NCBI GenBank assembly: GCA_964411985.1
Contig: CAYPNF010000036.1
Location: 22,773-86,772, forward strand
Source: CAYPNF01 sp964411985
GTDB lineage: Bacteria; Verrucomicrobiota; Verrucomicrobiia; Limisphaerales; J093
DNA: 64,000 bases
Direction of reading: 5' to 3'
The stretch's first letter is position 1. Every line of letters begins with the position of its first letter. A program made the translations under genes and the position numbers. Below are positions 50,219 to 59,155 of this stretch, piece by piece. Below the pieces are notes generated by a model, which saw only the letters and a program-made list of their open reading frames with translations, made no database searches and was not told where the DNA came from.

Positions 50219-53200
50219 TTAGAGCCCACCGCTGATCGCCACGTTGAATACCCCGTAATCCTGAAGCGGTATCCACAAGCCAGAGCCGGGTGCATAATCG
50301 GCATTCGTAGGATCAGGCCAGACGCACCCTTGCGGCTCGCCTTTCCCGACCGTCTTCAGGTTGGAAGGATCCGATGCATCCATGACGATCACCTGTTGCC
50401 CAACCGAAGCCACTAGCAAATCCCGAATGAACTGGAGATTCGAGACCCAGCCGTCCAGTTTCACCCGGCTCAGAACCATCCAGGCCCCCGTTGGGTTGAG
50501 CGTCCAAGCCTGAATCTCCGAAACCCCGGTGCCCGTGTCCGGGTTCGCAACAAAGGCCACCTGGTCCCTAATGGTGACGAGTTGCGAATTCGAGGGCAGT
50601 TTGCTGGAGTTCACGAGGGAGACCTCCACACCATCATACGAGCAAACATCCAAGTAGGAGGTCCAGTCGGTCTGACCCTGCGCGTCATAATGCGGGCCCA
50701 CCGTGAACAACAATGCGCCTTTCGCACCTAATCCTACCAGGTTCCCCGGAATCTGGACGGGCTTACGAACGGTCGGATTCACTGGGTCGGAGTAATCTAC
50801 CACCGAAAGGAGCCACTTGGTCACCCAGTAGCCAGTAATGACAGGGTCCGAGGGCTTGGTGGTGCCGTCTGCAGAGCCCGGTCCGGGAGAGGTGGTCACG
50901 GGTACAAACTCGGACGCCTGAGAAGCGCCGTAGACCATCCCTTCGCTCTCGAAAAGTTGGGAGAAATACGAATATTTCCCTTCCTCTCCGAGCGTGGTGG
51001 TGGACAGCAGTTTCGGACTCGCGTCGTCGGCGACGTCAAACGCCAGCAGTTGGCCGCTATTCCCCCCACCCCACCAACCACCCCAGCGGCCAATCGGGGC
51101 CGCGATGTCCATGGCATAGCGATACCAGGGCCCCCAGCTCTGCGACGCCGTCCACACCAGGAGATTGGGGCGAACCCACATCGGCTTCAGCGAACTGATC
51201 CATCCCAGGTTCGTGACCACCAGATCGGTCGTCCCCAGCAGTTTGAGGGCCGGCAATTGGCTCGTGTCATAACTGGACAAGCGCAGGTTGGGAGACGGAG
51301 CGACCGGCTCGCCTCCGCCCTTGGTGTCTTCCATCGGATAATAGTAACCACCCGATCCGGTCGTCTGCATGAGGTACAGCTTGCCCCCTTGCTGAGTCAC
51401 TCCAGCGATCGACCATCCCTCTGCCAGCTCGACTCGACCCAGCAGTGTATCGGGCGCGTTCGCTCGCACGACCCGAACTGCGGGTTGTGTGCTCAGCCAA
51501 CCGTAGCCATCGGATAACTCAAGCAGGTAGTCTCCGACCGCGATCACCTGTTTCACCGACCAAGACAACTCCACCGACGATGTCACTTTTGGCTTATCCC
51601 GGTCCGTCGCGTCCACACTCAACAGCTCCTGGCCAGAAATTGACAAGATTCGGTTCTGGTAGACCGTGGCGCGGCGCGGCTGCATTTCGTGGTCGATCAC
51701 GCCACGGGCGGCGATCGCCTGTTTGCCGAGATCGATCAATTGCACGCGGGAAGCATATCCGTTGGTGGACCAACCCTGGTAAGGCACCAGGATCAAGCCT
51801 CCCTCCGGCAAAACGGTGAAGGCCTTTTCGTCGTAGTTGGCCTCGCTGTAGGTGTACCCCTCCCCCAGCACAACTTTCCCGAGGAGTGCAGGCGCAGCCG
51901 CCTCCTTGACATCAAAGAGCGAAACGGCCACGCGCCAGCTGTTGGTGTCATCGATGCCAATCGTCACCAAACGGTCTCCCCAAGGATGGATGTAGTGCGA
52001 CCAGCCCGGGACCTTGAGTTCGCCGGAGATCTTCGGGTTGGCCGGATCGCTCAGATCCACAATCCAAAGCGGATCCACTCGCAAATAGGTCACGATGTAA
52101 GCCCTCTTGCCGTCAAATCGTGTAGCGTAGAGCCCCTCACCCTTCGCCAAACGGATCGATCCCAAAAGTACCGGCGCCGAATCAGCGGGGAGGCTGAAGT
52201 TCTCCAGGACGCTTTCGCGCAGCCCGCCCGTCTGCCAATCCCACACCTCGGAGATCACCGTGAACACCCCGTCGTCCCAATTCATCTTGAATTTGTCGGC
52301 AACGCGCCCGGCCGATTGCACCGCGCCTAGCGGCTTCATGGTCCCATCGGGCAAGGAGATGTCGATCACTTGGATCCTGGAACGCCACCAGTTGTCGGTG
52401 ATGGGAATGGCAACGAACAGGCGCTGATCGGTCGCATAGACCACGTTGCCATACCCAGCAAACCAGAGGGTTCCCCTCTCGACCGGAGCCTCGGGGTTGG
52501 CGAGGTCGATGGACGTCACCACCGTCCCCCATTCCCACTGCTCGAGAGTCTCTGTACCACCCGGTTTCGGAGGCAGGACGGTCTTGCGATAGGTCTGGGA
52601 CGCAACGTAGAGCACGGTTCCCACCAATCGGCTTTCCATCACACTGCCTTGGACGGTGGAAGCGGCAACAATCTTGGGAGCCGCCTGGCTCACATCCACC
52701 ACCACCGCCTGGCTGCCATCGGTCGCGGTCCACCCACAGCCCGCCCGTGCAAGCAGCAACACGTGGCGTTCGTCGAGAAGGTACATTTGTTCCCCCGCCG
52801 CCGGCAGGTCCAATTCACCCAACAGTACCGGCGCATCCGGATTGGCCAAATCTACCACCTGCAGGCCGCGGTACTGGTTGAAGAAATAGAGCCTGGTCCC
52901 ATCGATCTTCCAGATGTCAGACTCCACAACCGCCCGACCCGCACCGGAATCCCTCGTAGCATCCGTGTTGCCTTCGGGTCCGGCCGAATAAACCGGACCT
53001 GCGGTACTCGGCGCCGATGTGCTGGTCTGGCCATTGAAGTTGGTCTTGCCGGTCGCGTAGAAAGAGGCCGGCAGGGCTTCCGCCTCATCCCCACGCACCC
53101 GCAACATTTCGGTTTGCTGCGACAACTGGATGCGGAAGGTGAGCGTCGCGGCTTTGCCGTCGGTTCGTTGCACCGCCTTGGGAACCCATGCCCCAGTGCC

Positions 53201-53425
53201 AAGCCGCGGACGCGACTCCAAGGTCACTTTCCGCACTCCCTCCGGCACCGCTACGGAGACCACCACTTGGGATTGCTCCACCTGAATCGACTGAATCGAG
53301 GGCCTGTTTGGCTCCGAAGCGGTCGATCCGCCTGTATCCCCTGCCCATTGGGTCTCCGCCAGAACCAGCGAAAGAACCGCTGTCAGGCAAAGCACCGATT
53401 TCTGTAAGTAGCTGTTTGTCTTCAT
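50219..53425 (-). CDS. Secreted beta-propeller protein
   Basis: A 1068-aa exported protein. A signal peptide (MKTNSYLQKSVLCLTAVLSLVLA) is followed by an approximately 120-residue Ig-like region, then a Beta_propel-like domain built of repeats of the form LQVVDLANPDAPVLLGELDLP and LWIVDLSDPANPKISGELKVP, which are blade strands. It resembles the secreted propeller family distantly related to WD40. No catalytic residues are identifiable; ligand binding or envelope sensing is the likely function. It is 10 bp from the ABC ATPase gene stop, so it belongs to that operon and may be a periplasmic partner of the transporter. Confidence 0.82.
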   Translation of the reverse strand: MKTNSYLQKSVLCLTAVLSLVLAETQWAGDTGGSTASEPNRPSIQSIQVEQSQVVVSVAVPEGVRKVTLESRPRLGTGAWVPKAVQRTDGKAATLTFRIQLSQQTEMLRVRGDEAEALPASFYATGKTNFNGQTSTSAPSTAGPVYSAGPEGNTDATRDSGAGRAVVESDIWKIDGTRLYFFNQYRGLQVVDLANPDAPVLLGELDLPAAGEQMYLLDERHVLLLARAGCGWTATDGSQAVVVDVSQAAPKIVAASTVQGSVMESRLVGTVLYVASQTYRKTVLPPKPGGTETLEQWEWGTVVTSIDLANPEAPVERGTLWFAGYGNVVYATDQRLFVAIPITDNWWRSRIQVIDISLPDGTMKPLGAVQSAGRVADKFKMNWDDGVFTVISEVWDWQTGGLRESVLENFSLPADSAPVLLGSIRLAKGEGLYATRFDGKRAYIVTYLRVDPLWIVDLSDPANPKISGELKVPGWSHYIHPWGDRLVTIGIDDTNSWRVAVSLFDVKEAAAPALLGKVVLGEGYTYSEANYDEKAFTVLPEGGLILVPYQGWSTNGYASRVQLIDLGKQAIAARGVIDHEMQPRRATVYQNRILSISGQELLSVDATDRDKPKVTSSVELSWSVKQVIAVGDYLLELSDGYGWLSTQPAVRVVRANAPDTLLGRVELAEGWSIAGVTQQGGKLYLMQTTGSGGYYYPMEDTKGGGEPVAPSPNLRLSSYDTSQLPALKLLGTTDLVVTNLGWISSLKPMWVRPNLLVWTASQSWGPWYRYAMDIAAPIGRWGGWWGGGNSGQLLAFDVADDASPKLLSTTTLGEEGKYSYFSQLFESEGMVYGASQASEFVPVTTSPGPGSADGTTKPSDPVITGYWVTKWLLSVVDYSDPVNPTVRKPVQIPGNLVGLGAKGALLFTVGPHYDAQGQTDWTSYLDVCSYDGVEVSLVNSSKLPSNSQLVTIRDQVAFVANPDTGTGVSEIQAWTLNPTGAWMVLSRVKLDGWVSNLQFIRDLLVASVGQQVIVMDASDPSNLKTVGKGEPQGCVWPDPTNADYAPGSGLWIPLQDYGVFNVAISGGL

Positions 53426-53434
53426 ACTGTTCTC

Positions 53435-54382
53435 CTAGTTAGCAAAAAAATCGACTCCTCCCAGGCGATCCTTCCAGGCGTCAGGATTGGTGGCATCGCC
53501 TGAAAAAACTTCCAAAAAGATCTCCTCCAAACCCATGGAAAAGACCTGCACGCGGGCTCCCGGTATCTGTCTAACCTCAGCCAACTGGCGTTCCCCAGTC
53601 CACCGAACCACAGCCGTCACTACCGGTCCCCGCTCCAGGGACCTTACGGCTCCGGGTACGATAAAACCGGCCGGTGGAGCTTTCCCCTCAAAGACGACCT
53701 GCACCCGCCTGGTTTGCGTGAGCATCTCCTCCAGGCGGCAACTCGCTACCAGTCTCCCCCGATCCATGATCCCAATGTGATCCGCCAAACGCTCTAGATC
53801 CGAGATCTGGTGGGTACAGAGCAGCACCGTGCAACCTTCCACCCGACCCACCGCTTCCACGATTCCCCGAAGCACCTGCTGCTTCCCCACCGGGTCCAAA
53901 CCCGCTGCGGGCTCGTCCAACAGGAGCACTTCTGGGCGAGCCGCCAAGGCAAGCAGCACCGACACCTTCTTCTGCTCGCCACCTGAAAACCTCCCCACTG
54001 GCCGAGTCCATGCCAACTCCCAAGCCGAAGCGAATCTTCGCGCCAGCGACCCATCCCATCCACGGTAGAGCACCCCCGCATAGCGCTCCAAATCTCCCAA
54101 GGACATCCAGTTGGGAAATGACTGCTTTTGTGGGACATACGCCACCCGCGACCTTACCTCGGCCGAGGCCCGCCACAAATCATTGCCCAGCACAAGCGCT
54201 TCCCCACGATCCGCCCGCAAGAGCCCCATCAGCAACCGCAAAGCAGTCGTCTTCCCGGCGCCATTTCTACCCATCAGGCCATAAACTGACCCTTCGGGAA
54301 TGGCCAGATCCAGACCACTCACCGCCGGGGCGCCCCGCTGATAGAGCTTACAGAGGTCTTTGGTTTGGATCGCCGCTGGCAT
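53435..54382 (-). CDS. ABC transporter ATP-binding protein (YtrB-like)
   Basis: ABC ATPase of 315 aa. Walker A GRNGAGKTT (38-46), Q-loop YVPQKQSF, signature FSGGEQKK (133-140) deviating from LSGGQ, Walker B VLLLDEP (153-159) and switch His in LLCTHQISDL. A C-terminal approximately 90-residue extension (from RRVQVVFEGKAPPAGF) is like those of drug/antibiotic ABC systems. Partner permease probably encoded at 48.4-49.3 kb. The gene starts 6 bp after the GntR gene stop. Confidence 0.9.
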   Translation of the reverse strand: MPAAIQTKDLCKLYQRGAPAVSGLDLAIPEGSVYGLMGRNGAGKTTALRLLMGLLRADRGEALVLGNDLWRASAEVRSRVAYVPQKQSFPNWMSLGDLERYAGVLYRGWDGSLARRFASAWELAWTRPVGRFSGGEQKKVSVLLALAARPEVLLLDEPAAGLDPVGKQQVLRGIVEAVGRVEGCTVLLCTHQISDLERLADHIGIMDRGRLVASCRLEEMLTQTRRVQVVFEGKAPPAGFIVPGAVRSLERGPVVTAVVRWTGERQLAEVRQIPGARVQVFSMGLEEIFLEVFSGDATNPDAWKDRLGGVDFFAN

Positions 54383-54388
54383 ATTTCC

Positions 54389-54829
54389 TCACCTCCGGCT
54401 GGAAACCCCGATCCGGATCGGAACCGCCTCTTCCGATGTCCGCTCCTGAACCACGTCCAACTCCTCTTGCAGCAAGCGAATCACCTCCGACCGATCCGCT
54501 CCCATCTGCGCCGATTCCACGGCCAATTGTCGGGCGAGACGGCGAAGGGCCTTTTCCCACTCGACAGCGCCCACCCGTTTGGCGGCGGCGGCGATGAAAG
54601 CCCCCCTGCCGTGCTGCATTTCAATGACCCGGTCATGTTCGAGCTCGGTGTACGCCTTCACAATGGTGGTGGGGTTCACCGTCAGGGCCTGAGCTAACTC
54701 GCGAATGGAAGGGAGTTGGTCCCCAGCCTTCAAGGCACCCCCTGCCACATAATAGCGGATCTGATCCATCAACTGGCGATAGACCGGAACACCCGAATGC
54801 GAATCGATCTGAAAATGCAACATAGGCAT
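54389..54829 (-). CDS. GntR/YtrA-family transcriptional regulator
   Basis: Short GntR regulator (146 aa). The winged helix is visible in VPVYRQLMDQIRYYVAGGALKAGDQLPSIRELAQALTVNPTTIVKAYTELEHDRVIEMQHGRGAF (about residues 14-78), typical of the YtrA subgroup with a short helical C-terminus that lacks an effector domain. It leads an operon with an ABC ATPase, propeller, prepilin and permease, as YtrA-type regulators lead ABC operons in other bacteria, and probably autorepresses the promoter just upstream. Confidence 0.9.
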   Translation of the reverse strand: MPMLHFQIDSHSGVPVYRQLMDQIRYYVAGGALKAGDQLPSIRELAQALTVNPTTIVKAYTELEHDRVIEMQHGRGAFIAAAAKRVGAVEWEKALRRLARQLAVESAQMGADRSEVIRLLQEELDVVQERTSEEAVPIRIGVSSRR

Positions 54830-54847
54830 GCTTCTCGGACAATGTTG

Positions 54848-54876
54848 ACTGTACTACAACAGCCATACAGTGTCAA
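54848..54876 (-). promoter_or_regulatory. Sigma-70 promoter with operator-like inverted repeat for the GntR operon
   Basis: On the minus strand, TTGACA (54871-54876) is separated by 17 nt from TACAGT (54848-54853). The 5-bp arms CTGTA and TACAG (54849-54853 and 54866-54870) form an inverted repeat with 12-nt spacing that covers the -10 box and spacer, a logical binding site for the GntR protein encoded directly downstream. Confidence 0.65.
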
Positions 54877-54885
54877 GCAGGCATC

Positions 54886-55866
54886 TCAACCTCGGCAATT
54901 CCTGGGACAAAGGCAGTGCGGCAGAATCTGCTGAGTCAGATTCATGGTCTCCAACCGGTTGCGCCTGAATTGGAAACAAGCCTGGCAAGTGGAACATCGC
55001 TCCAAATCCCAAAGATCCGCGAGAACCAGACCTCGCCGAAAGGTTAGGCCAAATTCGATCACCTTCTCGAGGCTGGACAAGAGGGGTGGCGTAAACTCGC
55101 CGCTTTGTGCAAGGGGCTCCATGTCGGGGTTACCGGGGCGAGTCGGAATCACGGTGGCAACCCGGACGCCGGCGTCAAAAGCAAAATCGAGGGACTTGCA
55201 TGCCCAAGCGACCCCCTCCTCCTCATCGAGGAAGGGGGGCCGAAGAAGGAGGAAAGCCCTCACGTCCACCTGGTGCGAAGTGAGGAAACCTGTGGCATGG
55301 CGGAACTGATCCAGCGTCATTCCTTTGTTCAGTTTTCGGAGGACGTCCGGATGGGCGCTCTCCAGGCCCATGGCCACTTCGAGTTGGGGCACGGGACAAC
55401 CCTCCTCAGCGGCAGCAGTTTTGAGGTGAGACAGAAAACTCAAAGTCCCCTCGCCAACGAGGGCGGGGTGACATTCCACCACCACCCGACTGAACTGAAC
55501 CACCCGGGCAGCAATCGCAGAATAGTCTGAGGGAGGAATGGAGGTGGGATCGAAAAAACTGCCGCTGTTATACAGTTTGATCTGGGTGGGGGGCGGTGGT
55601 TGGGGTAATCCATCTGCTCCCGCGCTCGGACAGTGGAGAGTGGCCAACGCAACGTCGATCTGAGCCGGGATTGCACCTATGGGGGTCAGTCCAGAATTTG
55701 TGCTCTTCCAAAGATCACACATGAGGCAGCGCCAAGGACACTCGCGCGCGGTGAGGAGCACCGTGAGTATCCCCGCTGTGGAACCACAGCCGTTGGGCTC
55801 GCGTTCCCTGAAGACGGCCTGGGGCTGACGGGGATCTAGACTTCGTGGCGGACGGGCCGAACTCAA
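54886..55866 (-). CDS. Radical SAM protein with C-terminal Cys cluster
   Basis: Radical SAM enzyme of 326 aa. The [4Fe-4S]-SAM site is ARECPWRCLMCDLW (Cys43-x3-Cys47-x2-Cys50). Core strands are seen in QIKLYNSGSFFDPT, RVVVECHPALV, EVAMGLESAHPDVLRKLNKGM and FLLLRPPFLDEEEGV. The last 40 residues carry six more cysteines (291, 294, 297, 318, 320, 324), suitable for an auxiliary Fe-S cluster or zinc. It resembles the RaSEA-like group of radical SAM proteins; the substrate cannot be named. Only 4 nt separate it from the asparagine-synthase-like gene, so the two act together. Confidence 0.82.
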   Translation of the reverse strand: MSSARPPRSLDPRQPQAVFREREPNGCGSTAGILTVLLTARECPWRCLMCDLWKSTNSGLTPIGAIPAQIDVALATLHCPSAGADGLPQPPPPTQIKLYNSGSFFDPTSIPPSDYSAIAARVVQFSRVVVECHPALVGEGTLSFLSHLKTAAAEEGCPVPQLEVAMGLESAHPDVLRKLNKGMTLDQFRHATGFLTSHQVDVRAFLLLRPPFLDEEEGVAWACKSLDFAFDAGVRVATVIPTRPGNPDMEPLAQSGEFTPPLLSSLEKVIEFGLTFRRGLVLADLWDLERCSTCQACFQFRRNRLETMNLTQQILPHCLCPRNCRG

Positions 55867-55870
55867 GCAC

Positions 55871-57196
55871 TCAGTCCTGGTAAGCGGCCAGGAACCGCTT
55901 GCGCAAGATGGATTCCTGGGCTGGTAATCGCTCGCGCATGCGGGACTTCTCCACGGCTCCGTGCTGGAATCGGCGTTTTTCGAACACAGGCATATCCAGG
56001 CCGGTGAGGGCTTTCACCCCGCGTGCCACAATCTCGCCCTTCAACGAGTAGAGGCGAGGAACATCGTACTGGGTCAGTTGAATGAAGGGAACTCCTTCGG
56101 CTACTTGCACAACGTCGGGCCGCGTGTAAGGGCTGAGGCTTTCGAAACCGAAATGGCGGCAGGGGGCATAAGTGCGGGCATAGCTGCGGCTGAGTCCCCC
56201 ACTGTAAGTAAGGGAGTGTTTGATGCGGCCGACGCCCCAACCTTCCTGGTAAAGCATCAAGTTGTGTACGACGCTGCGGATGGTCAGCTCGGGGTTCTCC
56301 TCGATGGGGTAGTCCTTGAGATTCTCGTCGCCGCCGTCGCCGTCGATGAGGTGCTTCCAATCCGGATAACGTGTCCGAATCCCGCGGCAAAGGGTCATCA
56401 CCATGGAGGCAGCTTCGATATCCAACGGTTTGTAGTCTTCGACCACACGGATGGTTTCCCCCACATCCAGCGAGGCAAGGTCGCCCTCGATGGCTTCATG
56501 GAACATCCCTAGTCCTAGTTGTTCGAGAAACTGGCGGGCTTGTTGGAGGTCGGGACCGTCGCCAAAACTCAAAGTGAAGGCCTTCAATCGGGCGGGGCTC
56601 ATCCCGAGTTTGCGCAGGACGTGGTAGGTGACCAAGAAGACGCTGCCGCTATCGATGCCCCCGGAGAAGGGGACCCCGATGGGTTCGTTCGCGGGGATGG
56701 AGCGCAGATACTTGGCGATCTCGTCGGCGAGCGCGCCAATGTAGCGGGCGCCGACGGTATCCAGATCTGCCGGTTGGGAATTCCGTTCAGGCGTGAAGAA
56801 TCGGGTGTAGGTGGGATCCGGATCGGGACATCCGATGAGCTGGATTTCGACGACGTAATGCGCGGGAATCATCCGGGTGTAACTGGGATGGAACTGGTCG
56901 GCGAGGCCTTCGGTCTTGAGTTGGGCGTGGATACGATCGATACGGTCGGCGACGATGAGCGCGGGCCCCTCGAGGCGTTTGGCGAGGAAGTAGCGCATGG
57001 GGCGGTCGAGGGAACGAGCCATGCGGACGGTTTTGCCATCGCGAGCCAGCAGGGCGAAGGAGCCGTCAATGCCGCGAACGGCTTCCGGTTTTCCAGAGAG
57101 GACCCGTTGTACCGCCTCTTCCTGGGTCATGTTAAGGATGTGGTTGGCAGCAGGGTCCAGCAGGTTGACGACACGTTCGATGTATTGATGGTCCAT
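55871..57196 (-). CDS. Asparagine-synthase-like protein lacking the glutaminase cysteine
   Basis: A 441-aa AsnB-related protein. The C-terminal ATP pyrophosphatase domain is present: PP-loop SGGIDSG (178-184) and DGDGGDENLKDYP (285-297). The N-terminal region looks like a shortened Ntn glutaminase fold (DGSFALLARDGKTVRMARSLDRPMRYFLAKRLEG) but has no N-terminal Cys2, so it cannot use glutamine by the AsnB mechanism. It likely activates a carboxylate with ATP and couples it to ammonia or an amine, as in beta-lactam synthetase or lasso-peptide cyclases. It is upstream of the radical SAM gene in the same operon. Confidence 0.82.
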   Translation of the reverse strand: MDHQYIERVVNLLDPAANHILNMTQEEAVQRVLSGKPEAVRGIDGSFALLARDGKTVRMARSLDRPMRYFLAKRLEGPALIVADRIDRIHAQLKTEGLADQFHPSYTRMIPAHYVVEIQLIGCPDPDPTYTRFFTPERNSQPADLDTVGARYIGALADEIAKYLRSIPANEPIGVPFSGGIDSGSVFLVTYHVLRKLGMSPARLKAFTLSFGDGPDLQQARQFLEQLGLGMFHEAIEGDLASLDVGETIRVVEDYKPLDIEAASMVMTLCRGIRTRYPDWKHLIDGDGGDENLKDYPIEENPELTIRSVVHNLMLYQEGWGVGRIKHSLTYSGGLSRSYARTYAPCRHFGFESLSPYTRPDVVQVAEGVPFIQLTQYDVPRLYSLKGEIVARGVKALTGLDMPVFEKRRFQHGAVEKSRMRERLPAQESILRKRFLAAYQD

Positions 57197-57262
57197 AGGT
57201 CAAATTGTCTGCGGAGAATGTAGTGACTTGGGAGTGGGTCAGCAACAAAAAGGGGGGGTGGC

Positions 57263-57417
57263 CGACGGATCGCTGAGCCGTCGAGGTCAGCTGTCCTGAG
57301 TTCGGGTGGTGGGGGAATGCTATGCAACCTGAGGGGAGGAGAGGTTGGCTTTTGCCTCTCGGCGAGAGGCAAACTACCTGATGGAGTAGGTGGTCGACGG
57401 CTCGCTGCGCCGTCGAC
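57263..57417. repeat. Hairpin repeats between asparagine-synthase-like and oxidoreductase genes
   Basis: Three hairpins: a 22-nt element CGACGG...CCGTCG at 57263-57284, its near-identical second copy at 57395-57416 (extended to GTCGACGGC/GCCGTCGAC, 57393-57417), and TTTGCCTCTC/GAGAGGCAAA (57351-57360 and 57364-57373), a perfect 10-bp stem with 3-nt loop. They lie downstream of the oxidoreductase stop and may end its transcript. No gene in 57197-57440. Confidence 0.8.
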
Positions 57418-57440
57418 TCCAATTCGGTTCTCGGGGTGGA

Positions 57441-58859
57441 CTAAACCGCCCAGCCTTTGCGTGCGGTGCGTTTGACAATCCCGGCAGCTTCGGGGGCATT
57501 CTTGGCCTTCATGTTGGGGCCATCCCAATCGAGCTTCTTTCCAACGCGCAGCGCGACGCAGCCGAGCAGGATGATCTCGGTAAGATAGCCGGCGATCTCG
57601 AAACTGGAGTAAGGGGTGGGGCCGCCCTTGATGCCAGCGATCCACTCCTGATGGTGACGCCAATCGGTATCGCCCTTGAATGCGTTTCTGGGAATGGATT
57701 GAGGGATCGATCTCAGGGCTTCATGCTTGCCACCATCCAAAAACTCTTTCTCGTTGTTCAGTTTGAGATAGAACTGCGCCCCGTTGTCATCGGGAGAGAA
57801 CAGCTTGCCTTTGTCCCCAATGGCCAGACACCCGGAGCCGGGGAGATTGCCGAGCATTTCGACCACGTCCGCCGTAACGTCTCTGCCTGGCCGGAAGGTC
57901 TTGGGATCTGCTGGGCTGCCATCGTACCACCAGAAGGTGACGGGCCGGAGGCCTTGGCGGGCCGGGAATTCGAAACGGATCTTGGAAGTATTCGGATAGG
58001 TCTCCTTGTTGATACCGGAGGAAACGGCTTCGACCTCGTTGGGGTAGCCGAGCTTGAGGGCGCGGAAAGGCATGTTGGCGGTGTGACAGGCCATGTCGCC
58101 CAGGGCGCCGGTGCCGAAATCGAGCCAACCGCGCCACTTGAACGGATGATAAACGTCCTTCTTGTAGGGGCGAAGCGGCGCGGGCCCAAGCCAGACGTCC
58201 CAATCCAGATTCGCAGGGACGGGATCTTCACCGACGGGGCGGTCCAGACCCTGAGGCCAGATCGGGCGGTTGCTCCACACATGAACCTCGCTGACGGAAC
58301 CGATGGCTCCAGCCTGGATCACCTCAACGGCTCGGCGGAGACCGTCCTCGGCACTGCCTTGGTTCCCCATCTGGGTCACGACCTTCTTCTTGGCCGCCAA
58401 CGATCGGAGAAGGCGCGCTTCCGAGACCGTCTGGGTGAGCGGCTTTTGACAGTAAACGTGCTTGCCTCGTTCCATGGCGGCCACCGCGGCCACCGCGTGG
58501 ACGTGGTCGGGCGTAGAAACGATAACGCCATCGATCGACTTACCCATTTCATCGAACATGCGCCGGAAGTCCCGGAAAAACTTGGCTTTGGGGTATTTCT
58601 TGAGCTGACCTGCGGCCTGGTTTTCATCGGCATCGCAGAGGGCGACGATGTTTTCCGTGGAACAGTGGTCGGTATCGCTGGATCCCTTGCCTCCCGCGCC
58701 AATGGTGACCAAGTTGAGTTTTGAGCCGGGATTCTGGGCCAGCAGGATCTGGGGAAAACCCAGACTCATCGCCCCCGTTGCGAGGACCGTACCTCTTAGG
58801 AAGGATCTCCGGGTTGCGAAGGATTGGGTGGCGGGGTCTGTGGTTTGTTCAAAGCTCAT
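57441..58859 (-). CDS. Tat-exported Gfo/Idh/MocA oxidoreductase
   Basis: NAD(P)-dependent oxidoreductase-like protein of 472 aa. The Tat signal has ATRRSFLRGTVLATGAMSLGF (Arg17-Arg18), then a Rossmann-fold start LNLVTIGAGGKGSSD, the catalytic-type HVYCQKPLTQTVSEARLL (EKP-like motif with QKP) and a C-terminal alpha/beta domain with DFGTGALGDMACHTANMP. This secreted group is abundant in Planctomycetota and Verrucomicrobiota and thought to act on sugar derivatives in the periplasm; the substrate here is unknown. Confidence 0.87.
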   Translation of the reverse strand: MSFEQTTDPATQSFATRRSFLRGTVLATGAMSLGFPQILLAQNPGSKLNLVTIGAGGKGSSDTDHCSTENIVALCDADENQAAGQLKKYPKAKFFRDFRRMFDEMGKSIDGVIVSTPDHVHAVAAVAAMERGKHVYCQKPLTQTVSEARLLRSLAAKKKVVTQMGNQGSAEDGLRRAVEVIQAGAIGSVSEVHVWSNRPIWPQGLDRPVGEDPVPANLDWDVWLGPAPLRPYKKDVYHPFKWRGWLDFGTGALGDMACHTANMPFRALKLGYPNEVEAVSSGINKETYPNTSKIRFEFPARQGLRPVTFWWYDGSPADPKTFRPGRDVTADVVEMLGNLPGSGCLAIGDKGKLFSPDDNGAQFYLKLNNEKEFLDGGKHEALRSIPQSIPRNAFKGDTDWRHHQEWIAGIKGGPTPYSSFEIAGYLTEIILLGCVALRVGKKLDWDGPNMKAKNAPEAAGIVKRTARKGWAV

Positions 58860-58982
58860 TTAGGTTTCCTAAAGCGTTGGAGAGTCTTGGACAAGAAGAA
58901 ACTATCACGAACCGTGCTCGCGAGCCTGTCCCAGGGTGCGCGCTTTCCGCCGCATCTCCAAAAGCCTCGCCAGGACGGAGCG

Positions 58983-59153
58983 GCCCTCGGAAATCCGCCA
59001 GGTCTTGGTAGGGACGAACCGCCGGGCGGTCCGCGCACCCCGGACATCGCAGCGCGATGTCCCTACCTTCCATTCCCACTGGACACCCCTACCCACGAGT
59101 GCGTGCTCTCCTCACCGCACTCCGGAAGCTTCGCCAGAACGGTGCGGCCCACG
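58983..59153. repeat. 164-bp structured repeat unit A, with a degenerate copy upstream
   Basis: Related to the repeat at the right end of the window (63781-64000). A 9-bp inverted pair GGTAGGGAC/GTCCCTACC (59007-59015 and 59059-59067) encloses an ACCGCC/GGCGGT hairpin (59018-59030) and a GGACATCG/CGATGTCC hairpin (59042-59049 and 59055-59062). The end of the unit resembles its start (GCCCTCGG at 58983, GCCCACGG at 59147), period 164. A weaker copy of the 3' half occupies about 58913-58982. Intergenic, no gene. Confidence 0.8.
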
Positions 59154-59155
59154 GA

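Noticed and set aside
57390..58724. 444-codon plus-strand open frame opposite the Gfo/Idh/MocA gene
   Set aside because: No recognisable domain; it mirrors the third codon positions of the true gene, which has a Tat signal and Rossmann motif.
58905..59096. Small frames resembling each other at 58.9-59.1 kb and 63.5-63.9 kb
   Set aside because: Both are translations of the 164-166-bp repeat (WEWKVGTSR...), so similarity reflects repeat DNA and not a gene family.
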